From Mesostigma viride (Eukaryota; Streptophyta; Mesostigmatophyceae; Mesostigmatales; Mesostigmataceae): a DNA stretch of 36,000 nt. The notes beneath the pieces are model-generated. The model was not told the origin of the DNA. It saw nothing but the letters and a program-made list of their open reading frames with translations, and ran no database searches. A program made the translations under genes and the position numbers. The stretch is from contig RPFO01000165.1 in the NCBI GenBank assembly GCA_009746045.1, positions 6,435,036-6,471,035 on the forward strand, written 5' to 3'. Below, piece by piece: positions 19,065 through 26,405 of the stretch; within the stretch, counting starts at the first letter, position 1; each line of letters begins with the position of its first letter.

Positions 19065-19988
19065 TCAAGCGCATGCTTTTATCCTCTTCTCTCTGTTCCA
19101 TGCCTGGTTCTCTAGCATCAGGCGCTTGTTGTTCGCTGCAAACTCGGGGCCGCGGTACTTGCGAGCCTCCTCATAGTGACCAGTCTTCTCAAGAGCCGGA
19201 GTGAACGCGTCCATCAAATTTATGGCTGCTTTCTCTGGATCTTCACCCCCGGACACCATCTTGCTGTGTCTAAAATGGAAGAAACTTGACAAGGAGCACA
19301 TGCCGTCATCGAATGTGTCGCGAGTGGCCTGGCTTTTCTTAGTAAGTCCCTGGTCCCCTCTGTAGTCAGCTGTCTGCTTGTACCCTGTGACCAACCTGTT
19401 TGCAATGTTGTTAACCACAGCGTACACTTTAGAGGGAACCGTTTTGACACTGCTTTCCTTGATAGCACGCATATCCGCCTTGCTCATCTCGCAGCTCTGA
19501 ATGCGAGGTGCTTCGGCCACCTGTTGGCGAGTGAGGGGCACAAAGTCCTCCCCGTTTTTCTCCCTGTACCGGTTGTGCAAGTCCTGGATGAGGGCTGAGT
19601 CGGCATCCAGGTACCTCTCAAGCAAAACCGCCGTGCCATGACGGAAAGCAGCGGCCTTCTTGCCGGGTAATAGCTGAATGATCTTGATTATACCTTGTCG
19701 GTCAGTGACGGGCGTGTCTCGCTGTCCAGCCCCGGGAAAACGGAAGTTGGATCTGAGAGATCCAACCTCTTCGTGCTCTTTCTCAAGGCGCGCTAAACTG
19801 TGACTGGCCATTGTAGTAGCATTGAGCTTGTAGATACCGTCTTCATTGGTGAAAAGGACGCATTTAATGATATCGATCACCGATATCTTACCATCTGGCG
19901 TCACACGGATCTTATTTGCAAAGGGGTCCTCCTCTCCGGGTACTGAGTGCGAGGGCTGCAGGTACCTCACGATCGCGTGTGGCGCCAT
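19065..19988 (-). CDS. Antirepressor-like protein, BRO-N/KilA-N type (paralogue 1, 307 aa)
   Basis: The ATG at 19988 (MAPHAIVRYLQPSHSVPG) is set by homology to three paralogues in the window and by the shared upstream element at fixed distance; the frame is open further upstream only because it reads into a decayed relative. The N-terminal module has 'NKIRVTPDGKISVIDIIK', 'FRFPGAGQRDTPVTDRQG' and 'IIKIIQLLPGKKAAAFR', a pattern of phage-antirepressor/BRO-like DNA-binding proteins. The C-terminal module carries 'SCEMSKADMRAIKES', 'GLTKKSQATRDTF' and 'YRGPEFAANNKRLMLENQ'. Probably a DNA-binding regulator acting on viral or host transcription. Its role in this virus is unknown. Confidence 0.75.
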   Translation of the reverse strand: MAPHAIVRYLQPSHSVPGEEDPFANKIRVTPDGKISVIDIIKCVLFTNEDGIYKLNATTMASHSLARLEKEHEEVGSLRSNFRFPGAGQRDTPVTDRQGIIKIIQLLPGKKAAAFRHGTAVLLERYLDADSALIQDLHNRYREKNGEDFVPLTRQQVAEAPRIQSCEMSKADMRAIKESSVKTVPSKVYAVVNNIANRLVTGYKQTADYRGDQGLTKKSQATRDTFDDGMCSLSSFFHFRHSKMVSGGEDPEKAAINLMDAFTPALEKTGHYEEARKYRGPEFAANNKRLMLENQAWNREKRIKACA

Positions 19989-20600
19989 GGCGTTTTGATG
20001 TATGCCGAGAAATGTTACCCCCATCGTTAAGCGCACTGAGACATTGTCTAGCAGCAATGGCGGCCTCTCTCTGTGCCTCTCTCTGTGCCCAGGGAGCAGC
20101 ATTATGATCTTTGTCACCCCCTGTCGATCGGTCGCGGGGGTGGGGTGCTGGCCGGAGCCAGGGAATTTGAGGTTGTTACAGAATGTAACAACCTCGTGAT
20201 GGTCCTTGGCAAGGTGTAGCCAGACAACCCTGGGCTGTGATACACCGATAGCAGACATGGCATCAAAAACTGAAATTCTGCCATCATCCGTCACGCGGAT
20301 CTTGGGGAGCAGCATTATGATCTTTGTTATCCCTGTCGATCGGTCACGGGTGTCTCTGCCTGGCCCCGGGGAATTTCCAGTTGTATCTATTAGATACCAC
20401 TTCGGGATGAGTCTTTTGGAGCTTTGCAAATATATCACGAGGGTTGTGAAAGCCAAAGCACGACAGTACATCAAAAATAGACATCCTCCCGTCCTCCGTT
20501 CACGCGGATCTTGCCGCTGAACTGCGGGTCCTCCTCCGCCCCGTTGGCCGGCGTCAGGAACTGGATGATACCACTATGAAACACAATTGCCACCGTGTGA
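19989..20600 (-). pseudogene. Decayed tandem copies of the antirepressor N-terminal module
   Basis: Two partial N-terminal modules lie head to tail upstream of paralogue 1. The outer copy (about 20590-20315) has 'SGIIQFLTPANGAEEDPQFS' then 'GKIRV', but no ATG (GTG at the expected place) and at least two frameshifts; further sense is 'SIFDVLSCFGFHNPRDIF'. It ends in 'KIIMLLP' and fuses directly to a second 'KIRVTDDGRISVFDAMSAIG' copy (about 20312-20085) ending 'VTKIIMLLPG'. The DNA around CGATCGACAGGG and AAGATCATAATGCTGCTCCC is repeated in both copies. Neither has the C-terminal module. It reads through the leader of paralogue 1 in one frame, so a fusion of about 469 codons is conceivable, but the conserved leader argues against it. 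Confidence 0.65.
20007..20036 (-). promoter_or_regulatory. Diverged copy of the shared antirepressor-gene leader element
   Basis: The minus strand reads GTGCGCTTAAC-N6-GGTAACATTTCTC, matching the better copies at 22072, 26357 and 27359 with one change per half-site (TTAAC/GGTAA for TTATC/GATAA). The 6-nt spacer and the 26-nt distance to the ATG at 19988 are retained. Confidence 0.55.
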
Positions 20601-20610
20601 GCGCACGTTT

Positions 20611-21561
20611 CTAATCCATCACGACACCGCCCGTCGCGATGTCGATAAGGCCGGGGCCCGGATGGGACGGGGTGAAGCCCGGGGGCACCCCGCTGTCAAT
20701 CAGCATGTAGTACGTCATGAACGCCTCCAACCACGCGAGCCGCTGTTTCCGCGCCGGGTCGGGGGACTTGTCGCTGCCGGACTCGGCCCGCACCATCCGG
20801 ATGCAGGTGTCCGCGGTGGTGGTGCCGGCGTGGACGTCCAGCACGCGCAACTGGCGAACGTACGTCCTCCACTGCGGGACGTAATCCGTCGCCACGATGG
20901 AGAGCGTCTCCGCGTCGGCCGCCTCCCCTCCCGCGATGTCCACCATGCTCGCGACCAGGTCCGTGGAGATCCTGTCCAGTCCCACCAGCAGCGACTCGTG
21001 GTCGCGCATGGCCTTCACCACTTCCGGGTGATGGTAGATGTACAGCGTGGAGTGGCGCTGGAACCCCAGCCTCCGCACCTGCCTGTCTAGCCTCCACAGG
21101 TCCCCCGGCGAGAACGGGAACCGGGTCTGCGGGTCCTCGAACCGCCCGGACGCGATGATGTACTCCGCCAGCCGCACCGCGTCGAACCCCACTACCTGCC
21201 GCGTGGGGCGCACGAACTTGAACACCCTCTCCTTTGAAGGCAAATCCTCCATCGTGATGGGGTCCTCCTTGTTGGACACCCTCATCGACAGGTGGGCGGC
21301 GATCGTCCTCTTGGCGCGGGCGTAGGGCAGCACCGTCCGCCTCACCCACCGCTGGATGCGGATGGCCTGCTGGTTGCAATACACCGCGCACTCCAACTCC
21401 CGGCGTGTGGCGTCCCGGAACGGACGCAGCCCCTGCATGAGCGCTATCCTCCTCAGCGTATCGCGCTTGGTTTTGCCGTAGTAGTTGGTGGGGATGGCGG
21501 ACGCTGCCCGGACGCTGAGACGGACGTCCTTGACGCCCGCGGCCACGCGAAACGTCTTCAT
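20611..21561 (-). CDS. U-box-like protein (316 aa)
   Basis: The ATG at 21561 (MKTFRVAAGVKD) is chosen over a GTG at 21606. Residues about 60-85 include an IQ-like basic helix ('AIRIQRWVRRTVLPYARA'). Residues 98-160 read 'NKEDPITMEDLP' ... 'VGFDAVRLAEYIIASGRFED' and 'PQTRFPFSPGDLWRLD', the DPIT...(Y/F)D..L..Y[IL]..SG.F.DP.TR..F...DL..LD pattern of U-box-like modules common in giant viruses. Zinc ligands are absent, as expected for a U-box. Possible E3 ubiquitin ligase directing host ubiquitination; the remaining 150 residues are unrecognised. It is separated from the MYND gene by a divergent promoter region (21562-21727). Confidence 0.7.
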   Translation of the reverse strand: MKTFRVAAGVKDVRLSVRAASAIPTNYYGKTKRDTLRRIALMQGLRPFRDATRRELECAVYCNQQAIRIQRWVRRTVLPYARAKRTIAAHLSMRVSNKEDPITMEDLPSKERVFKFVRPTRQVVGFDAVRLAEYIIASGRFEDPQTRFPFSPGDLWRLDRQVRRLGFQRHSTLYIYHHPEVVKAMRDHESLLVGLDRISTDLVASMVDIAGGEAADAETLSIVATDYVPQWRTYVRQLRVLDVHAGTTTADTCIRMVRAESGSDKSPDPARKQRLAWLEAFMTYYMLIDSGVPPGFTPSHPGPGLIDIATGGVVMD

Positions 21562-21727
21562 TCCTACTGGTACGTCCAGACAATCCGCGCGCGGATGTAC
21601 CCACACCGCCCGTGTGGTGAGAAGCCGCCGTTCGGTCGCCGCCCCGGTATTAAGTGTAGTCTATGCTGTAGTAGTCTAGGCTTTCGTATATGCGGTCTTG
21701 ATAATCTACAAACTTCTTAAAGAACCT

Positions 21728-22060
21728 ATGAGTGACGAGGACGGTCCGATAGTCGTGGAAAGGGCACCTGGTCTCACAGACTTTCTGTACCCATGGGGTG
21801 AGAAATGCACCACCATTTTTTCGGGGGATGCGTGCCCAATATTGGAGGAGGGCGACGACCAGTTCGATTTTGTGACGTCGTCCATCCACCGTCTCTGTTG
21901 CAATAGGGGTTGCGACAAAATCACCAGGAAGGGTGGCATGAAAAAGTGCGCAAATTGCAAAAAAGCATATTACTGCTCGAAAACGTGCCAAACAGAGGCA
22001 TGGCCGTTTCATAAGATTGGATGTGCTCGTTTAAGAGACGGATGGTGTGAAACGCAGTAA
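21728..22060 (+). CDS. MYND zinc-finger protein (110 aa)
   Basis: The ATG at 21728 gives 110 residues; a TATATG box is about 40 nt upstream. The C-terminal half is a MYND finger with C58, C62, C74, C77, C83, C87, H95 and C99 ('CANCKKAYYCSKTCQTEAW' then 'FHKIGC'). The first pair is spaced by three residues rather than the usual two. The N-terminal 50 residues are acidic with no recognised domain. MYND fingers mediate protein-protein contacts with Pro-rich partners in eukaryotes and occur singly in NCLDV genomes. Stand-alone MYND with no SET or DEAF partner implies an adaptor role. Confidence 0.85.
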   Translation: MSDEDGPIVVERAPGLTDFLYPWGEKCTTIFSGDACPILEEGDDQFDFVTSSIHRLCCNRGCDKITRKGGMKKCANCKKAYYCSKTCQTEAWPFHKIGCARLRDGWCETQ

Positions 22061-22071
22061 GCTCGGGAGCG

Positions 22072-22105
22072 GGTGGCGCGCTTATCTCAAGGGATAACAT
22101 TTCTC
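22072..22105 (+). promoter_or_regulatory. Shared leader element with TTATC-N6-GATAA inverted repeat (copy B)
   Basis: GGTGGCGCGC then TTATC (22082-22086), TCAAGG, GATAA (22093-22097) and CATTTCTCC. The perfect 5-bp half-sites are 26 nt before the ATG at 22124. It is almost identical to the copy at 26357 although the coding sequences differ considerably. Confidence 0.65.
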
Positions 22106-22123
22106 CGCCTCTAGTAAACGATC

Positions 22124-23035
22124 ATGGCATCCCAAGGGGTTGTGATGTACCTGCAGCCCTCGCGCGAGGTGCCAGGGGATGACCCGTTTGCGAACAAGAT
22201 GCGAGTGACGCCCGATGGCATGATTTCGAAGGTAGACGTCGTCAAGGTTGTATGCTTCATGAACCCGGATGGCACGTTTACGGACAATGCAAACACTAAT
22301 GCATCTCAATACCTGTCGAGGGTCAAGAGAGATTTCCCGGAAGATGACACAGGGTGTGTCATCTGGAAATTTCCAGGTGCCAGGCAGCGAGACACTCCTG
22401 TCACCGACAGAGCCGGCATCATCAAACTCATCCAGCTGCTGCCCGGCAAGAGGGCCGCGTCATTCCGCGACAAGCTGGCGACGCTGTTCGAGCGGTACCT
22501 CGACGCCGACCGGTCGCTGGCCGACGAGATTTACGCCCGCGCCGACGCCAGGGATGCTCAACTGACAGACGACAAGCGCGTCAAGAGCTGCGAAAGCACT
22601 AAGGCTCACATGGCCGCCGTGAAGGAGAGCGGCGCCCCCTATCTGGCGTCCAACCCGGCCAGTGTGTACGCGCACATCAACGAGACCCAAAACGTTACCG
22701 TGACAGGCATGCACACTCGCGACATACGCGAATTGCACAAGATGAAGAAGAGCGACGCCACTCGTGACTACTTCACCGAAGTGCTCAGCAGTGGGATCGA
22801 CTTGATGAATGTGCTCAACAAGAGGGCGATAGAAAAGGGTGGCAATCCCATTACCAGCATTGATTCTATCGGAAAAGAGTTGTTCCCGGTGTTTGAGCGC
22901 CTTAAGATGCACGAGGAAGCCAGTGCACCGCAGCCCAGGTCGTTCGCGCTGGCCAACAAGAGCAAAAGAGAAGAATACAACGCTCGACAGCGACTGGTAT
23001 TGGAAACCCCAGCAAGGAAGCGTGTTTGTTCGTAA
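22124..23035 (+). CDS. Antirepressor-like protein, BRO-N/KilA-N type (paralogue 2, 303 aa)
   Basis: The ATG at 22124 (MASQGVVMYLQPSREVPG) follows the shared leader. The N-terminal module is well conserved ('MRVTPDGMISKVDVVKVV', 'KFPGARQRDTPVTDRAG', 'LIQLLPGKRAASFRDK'). The C-terminal half is the most diverged of the four ('SCESTKAHMAAVKESGAP', 'MHTRDIRELHKMKKSDATRD') and lacks the 'YRGPEFAANNKRL' ending, replaced by 'SFALANKSKREEYNARQRL'. Likely a DNA-binding regulator with a partner- or ligand-specific C-terminal domain. Conserved N-terminus plus diverging C-terminus is typical of BRO/antirepressor families in large DNA viruses. Confidence 0.75.
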   Translation: MASQGVVMYLQPSREVPGDDPFANKMRVTPDGMISKVDVVKVVCFMNPDGTFTDNANTNASQYLSRVKRDFPEDDTGCVIWKFPGARQRDTPVTDRAGIIKLIQLLPGKRAASFRDKLATLFERYLDADRSLADEIYARADARDAQLTDDKRVKSCESTKAHMAAVKESGAPYLASNPASVYAHINETQNVTVTGMHTRDIRELHKMKKSDATRDYFTEVLSSGIDLMNVLNKRAIEKGGNPITSIDSIGKELFPVFERLKMHEEASAPQPRSFALANKSKREEYNARQRLVLETPARKRVCS

Positions 23036-23140
23036 TAATGAGGCCCGTATGAATAAAGAGTCGTTTGCGCGACTAGGACCCGCGCATTTGTTTTTGATAG
23101 TTATCCACGACCCGCTGAAGATGGTCAACCAATTTGGGAT

Positions 23141-24183
23141 TTAGCCTCCCATCGCTCCCATAAACCGCTGGCCATCGGAGACGCCGTGTGATGAAACCCA
23201 GAGACATCCGGGGGCGTGGGGCAGGTGGCAAGGGGGCGCCCATTGGTGGGGGGGGCAGGGGCGGGGGCAGGGGGGCGGGGCATCTGCCTTCTTCTTCTTC
23301 TTCTTCTTGGCGGTCTTTTTAGGTGCCGGCGCCGGGTTGCTCTGTACCTCCGGCTCTCCGTCGTCTCCCCCCCCCTCGTCAACTGTATTCATTCGCGCGG
23401 AAAGCTCATCCACCTTGTAAAGCACTTGTTTTGTGACGGGCCCGTCCGTTTGGCGTTGCGCGCACTTGGCTACCACTCTGGTGAGAGGGGCATGCATCCA
23501 TATGCTTGTCCCGTTTGTCTTCTCATACGGAAGGAGACCGTAGGTTCTGTAGTAATAGTTCACAAGACTCAAGTTGTAGTGGATATAACACACCCATTTT
23601 CTCATTTCGTCCAACTGTTCAGATTTGTTCAATTTCATCCGCGCCATCTGTTGAAACACTGCTTGTTTGGTTTCTGGGAATTTGTCGAGCTCCTTCACGA
23701 GTTTCTCATGCGTTAAGCCCGCATAGGGGGTTTCATCTCTGCACACGCCGTGACTTGCCTGCAAAACAAGCCTCGGTTTCGGCGACTCTTTCATTAGCGG
23801 ACGTAGCTTGTTGATGGCGTAACAGACCATTCGCCGACCCACTCCGACGAACTTGTCTTTTTCTGGTCCAGGACAATCCCAAAACTCTTGTGGACGCACG
23901 TAAAACCAATTCAATTTAATGTAATTATCGCCACTGCCTGTGTGGATATTAAACTCCGCGTACGCCATGACATCTCCTCCCTCCACCTCTTCCGTATCTT
24001 CCTGGTGAGTGCCGACGTGTACCCGTCCGGAATGGGGATGCTGAGTTTCATGTATGATCTATTGTTAGTTTGCTCGTACAAACTAAAACGGTGACCGTCG
24101 ATGACGGGCGGTGTGAAGCTAGTGACCTCTCTCCCGAGCGGTTTCGAATTCTTAACCATACTCGTGCAATACTCATGCAACAT
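23141..24183 (-). CDS. GNAT-acetyltransferase-like protein with Lys/Pro-rich tail; one frameshift
   Basis: The ATG at 24183 (MLHEYCTSMVKNSK) begins one frame that shifts near 23974-23986 (GGTGGAGGGAGGAG) into the main frame. Across the join are 'SFTPPVIDGHRFSLYEQTNN', 'VMAYAEFNIHTGSGDNYIKL', then 'VGVGRRMVCYAINKLRPLM' (a G-x-G-R-like acetyl-CoA loop followed by a helix) and 'SLVNYYYRTYGLLPYE' (the usual C-terminal GNAT strand with Tyr). This arrangement suggests an N-acetyltransferase, substrate unknown. The tail is Lys-rich (KKTAKKKKKKKADAPPP), then Pro-rich; G/C runs at 23250-23280 make the final 50 residues uncertain. The motifs are suggestive, not decisive. Confidence 0.55.
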
Positions 24184-24290
24184 ATATTTCTCTCGCCTAT
24201 GTAAAAGACTCACGGCCGACCAGCGCAGGGGCGGTGGCAGTTACCGCGTGACAAAGGCTACCATCATCCGCGCGCCTCGGTTATAATAAT

Positions 24291-24302
24291 AAAATATATA
24301 AT
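24291..24302 (+). promoter_or_regulatory. AAAATATATAAT promoter box
   Basis: AAAATATATAAT ends 17 nt before the ATG at 24320 and is preceded by TTATAATAAT. It separates this gene from the divergent GNAT-like gene. Confidence 0.5.
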
Positions 24303-24319
24303 CAGTCACTTGAGCATGC

Positions 24320-24916
24320 ATGTCGTATCCAGTCGTGTCCTTAGAGCGCCTCATGCCTTCAGAGACCGAAGCGGGCACGGCGGAGGGGTTCTGGCTCAAC
24401 CTCAGCGGCTCTCTTCACAACGATTTTGAAAAGGGGACGCAAGGGTTCATAGACAAGTTGGGGCGCTACTGCCTCGTTTTCAACGCGTATGACGAAACGT
24501 TGGAAGACTGTCACATGAACCGCATAATTGACATGCTTTTCCACAAGAAGGTGCCATTCAGCGTCGAGTTCTACCGCGGACCGAAGTGCGCGAGTGGCGC
24601 AAGTCCCCTTACTTGGAGGCGTTGGGATTCATACATCGACATCCGCCGCCCTGAAGTGCGCGTGATACGGGCTCACCTGGAAAGGCCGTACAAGGATCCC
24701 GAGTTCTACAAGTCCGTTCCGCCCCTCGACCAACTGCAGATAGGGCCGTACTCGTTCCCTCCCGCGTACCGTCGCCTCATTCACGACTATTGCAAGGACT
24801 TCACCGTCTACGAGCTCATAGGAACTTACAACGGGGAGAACAAGAACCTGCCATCCCACAAGTCATGGAGCGAGTCTGTGCGCCTCGGGCGTGACATAAA
24901 TGACGACTGTCTCTAA
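24320..24916 (+). CDS. Hypothetical protein (198 aa)
   Basis: The clean frame starts at the ATG at 24320 after a TATA-type box. The protein is soluble-looking and rich in aromatic and charged residues ('GRYCLVFNAYDETLEDCHMN', 'RRPEVRVIRAHLERPYKD', 'QIGPYSFPPAYRRLIHDYCK'). No membrane segment, zinc cluster or catalytic signature recognised. It stands alone between the divergent GNAT-like gene and a proline-dipeptide ORF. Confidence 0.65.
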   Translation: MSYPVVSLERLMPSETEAGTAEGFWLNLSGSLHNDFEKGTQGFIDKLGRYCLVFNAYDETLEDCHMNRIIDMLFHKKVPFSVEFYRGPKCASGASPLTWRRWDSYIDIRRPEVRVIRAHLERPYKDPEFYKSVPPLDQLQIGPYSFPPAYRRLIHDYCKDFTVYELIGTYNGENKNLPSHKSWSESVRLGRDINDDCL

Positions 24917-24918
24917 CG

Positions 24919-25140
24919 ATGACAGCCGCCCGTTTCGTCCCCATCCCCGTCCCCGTCCCCACCCCCATCCCCATCCCTGTGCCCGTGCCGAGGCCGAGAC
25001 CGCGGCCCAGACCCAGGTCGAGGGGGCGGAGATCTAGGCGCCACCCGCTCCGGTCTCAAAGTTACGCGGCCGTGGTTGGGGCCGTCGCCTCCGACACCGT
25101 CGCCTCCACCACCTCGGCAACCGGCCGGCTAGAGAAGTGA
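24919..25140 (+). CDS. Pro-dipeptide-repeat small protein (73 aa), uncertain
   Basis: The ATG at 24919 is 2 nt after the previous stop. Residues 8-34 alternate Pro with Val, Ile, Thr or Arg (PIPVPVPTPIPIPVPVP, then PRPRPRPRPR), from a six-base-like CCCGTC/CCCATC repeat in the DNA. An Arg-rich stretch and a bland tail follow. Its 3' 79 nt overlap the 3' end of an opposing membrane-protein gene, so the tail may be a shadow. It might be a spacer or surface protein, or simply a simple-sequence expansion. Confidence 0.4.
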   Translation: MTAARFVPIPVPVPTPIPIPVPVPRPRPRPRPRSRGRRSRRHPLRSQSYAAVVGAVASDTVASTTSATGRLEK

Positions 25141-25442
25141 GCCGACCCGCCCGTCATGAGCATGGAATAGGACAAACTGGCACCCCCGGATGTCCAGAAA
25201 CCCTTCCAGATCTTCCACGGCAGCGTGTCGTAGGCGTAGGCCTTGTCGCGGAAGTTCCTGTACAGCACGTAGGCGAGCCCGCTGAGACCCAGAATCCACG
25301 AGATGGACACGGTCGACCGGATGTTTGCCTTCAGGCGAAACTTCTCCCGCTTAACCCGCACCCAGGTGGCGATCACGTGCGCCAAACCGATCAGCAGGCC
25401 GACCTTGAAGAGGTTCTTAAAATCGTACATAAACATACCCAT
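25062..25442 (-). CDS. Multi-pass small membrane protein (126 aa)
   Basis: The ATG at 25442 lies 10-16 nt behind a TATATC box. Two hydrophobic helices are visible: about residues 11-27 (FKVGLLIGLAHVIATWV) and about 48-61 (ISWILGLSGLAYVLY), separated by a basic loop ('RVKREKFRLKANIRS'), with a third weaker segment (GGASLSYSMLMTGG). The basic loop suggests it lies inside. The tail is Ala/Thr/Val-rich. Unknown family, consistent with an NCLDV inner-membrane protein. Confidence 0.65.
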   Translation of the reverse strand: MGMFMYDFKNLFKVGLLIGLAHVIATWVRVKREKFRLKANIRSTVSISWILGLSGLAYVLYRNFRDKAYAYDTLPWKIWKGFWTSGGASLSYSMLMTGGSAHFSSRPVAEVVEATVSEATAPTTAA

Positions 25443-25518
25443 CGCGAGTGATATAGAACCTACCTCCGTTTTTTTTTTGCGACCGAGGCCGGACAGCCGC
25501 GACGGGGAAAGAGCCGGG

Positions 25519-25817
25519 TTAACGCGAGAGGCCGGACAGGACCTCGCGGCGGTTCTCGGCGGTGTTCGCGAGGCCGCGCTCCCTCATCAAACCGTCCAAC
25601 TGTCTCTTAGCCTCCACCATCGCGTCACTCAGCGAGCCACCGGTCTCCGCGTGCACCTTCTTCACGAACTTGGCCCACGGGTTCTGCGCCCCTATCTCGC
25701 TCTTGGCCTTCGAAACGACCCGGCCGTCCTTCCTCCGCACCAGGTCGTCGCTCTTAAGCCCCCGCTCGTCCTGGTCGCCCTGCCATTCATGACGTCAGCT
25801 TTGCTCCCGACAGGCAT
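25519..25817 (-). CDS. Second 'DL...G.VVSK' small protein (about 99 aa); one frameshift
   Basis: The ATG at 25817 (MPVGSKADVMNGRA) sits behind an AAAAAATAT box. The five-C run at 25759-25763 needs one extra base to join the frame carrying 'DDLVRRKDGRVVSKAKSE', 'NPWAKFVKKVHAETGG' and 'AMVEAKRQLDGLMRE'. The core matches the small protein at 2918-3154 (DL-x4-[DG]G-x-[IV]V-[SA]-K). Without the correction, a GTG start at 25740 would give 73 residues. Probably a small basic DNA-associated protein; function unknown. Confidence 0.55.
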
Positions 25818-25852
25818 CCGTATTGCGTATACAACTAACCGATATTTTTTAA

Positions 25853-26269
25853 TCAGGAACGTTTACGCTTACCCGCGAGTCCCCGCCTACCAGGCATGAC
25901 GGCGGTCTTGGCGGCTCTCATGACCCAATCGACGATGGCGTCCGGCCCTCTATAAAGGATGCCCGCGCCTTGTTCTCTCAGTCGGCGCAGTTTATCCATA
26001 GACACGAGCCACGACCGCCGCAGGTTCCGCTCCACCGCATTGGCCTCCCGGAGATCTCTCCTGTACTGATCAGGGGGGACATCGCCCTTCGCCGACACCT
26101 TCGCCTTCGACAATGCCTCCAACGCCCCGCCGAAACGATACGACAGCATCCCCGATGCGGCGTGGTAATTATGCTCCATGGCCGGCGTCAGCACCGCAGC
26201 GGCTCGGGAGCGGTGTGCGCGGTGCACCGTACGAGCGCGTCGTGGGGTGCGCGTTTTCTTTGCCGCCAT
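25853..26269 (-). CDS. Basic hypothetical protein (138 aa)
   Basis: The ATG at 26269 (MAAKKTRTPRRARTVHRA) is the first ATG after an AT-rich AATATAAAAAC box at about 26295. The N-terminus is strongly Arg/Lys/His-rich, the middle is helical ('RYRFGGALEALSKAKV'-like and 'NAVERNLRRSWLVSMDKLRR'), and the C-terminus is again basic (RRGLAGKRKRS). It could be a DNA- or RNA-binding virion core protein. No family recognised. Confidence 0.6.
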   Translation of the reverse strand: MAAKKTRTPRRARTVHRAHRSRAAAVLTPAMEHNYHAASGMLSYRFGGALEALSKAKVSAKGDVPPDQYRRDLREANAVERNLRRSWLVSMDKLRRLREQGAGILYRGPDAIVDWVMRAAKTAVMPGRRGLAGKRKRS

Positions 26270-26356
26270 GTTATAGTACACGCGTGTGTTTTTATATTCC
26301 GCAAATATATGTTTACTAAGCCGGATGGATCATTTGCAGTGATTACCTGGTGGCAT

Positions 26357-26387
26357 GGCGCGCTTATCTCAGTGGATAACATTTCTC
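26357..26387 (+). promoter_or_regulatory. Shared leader element with TTATC-N6-GATAA inverted repeat (copy C)
   Basis: GGCGCGC, TTATC (26364-26368), TCAGTG, GATAA (26375-26379), CATTTCTCC. The half-sites are perfect and lie 26 nt before the ATG at 26406. Confidence 0.65.
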
Positions 26388-26405
26388 CGACACAAGTAAA
26401 CGGCC

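Noticed and set aside
19065-20474. Single 469-codon protein with three N-terminal modules
   Set aside because: The frame reads through a conserved leader element and the start of the intact paralogue, and the outermost copy lacks a start and is frameshifted.
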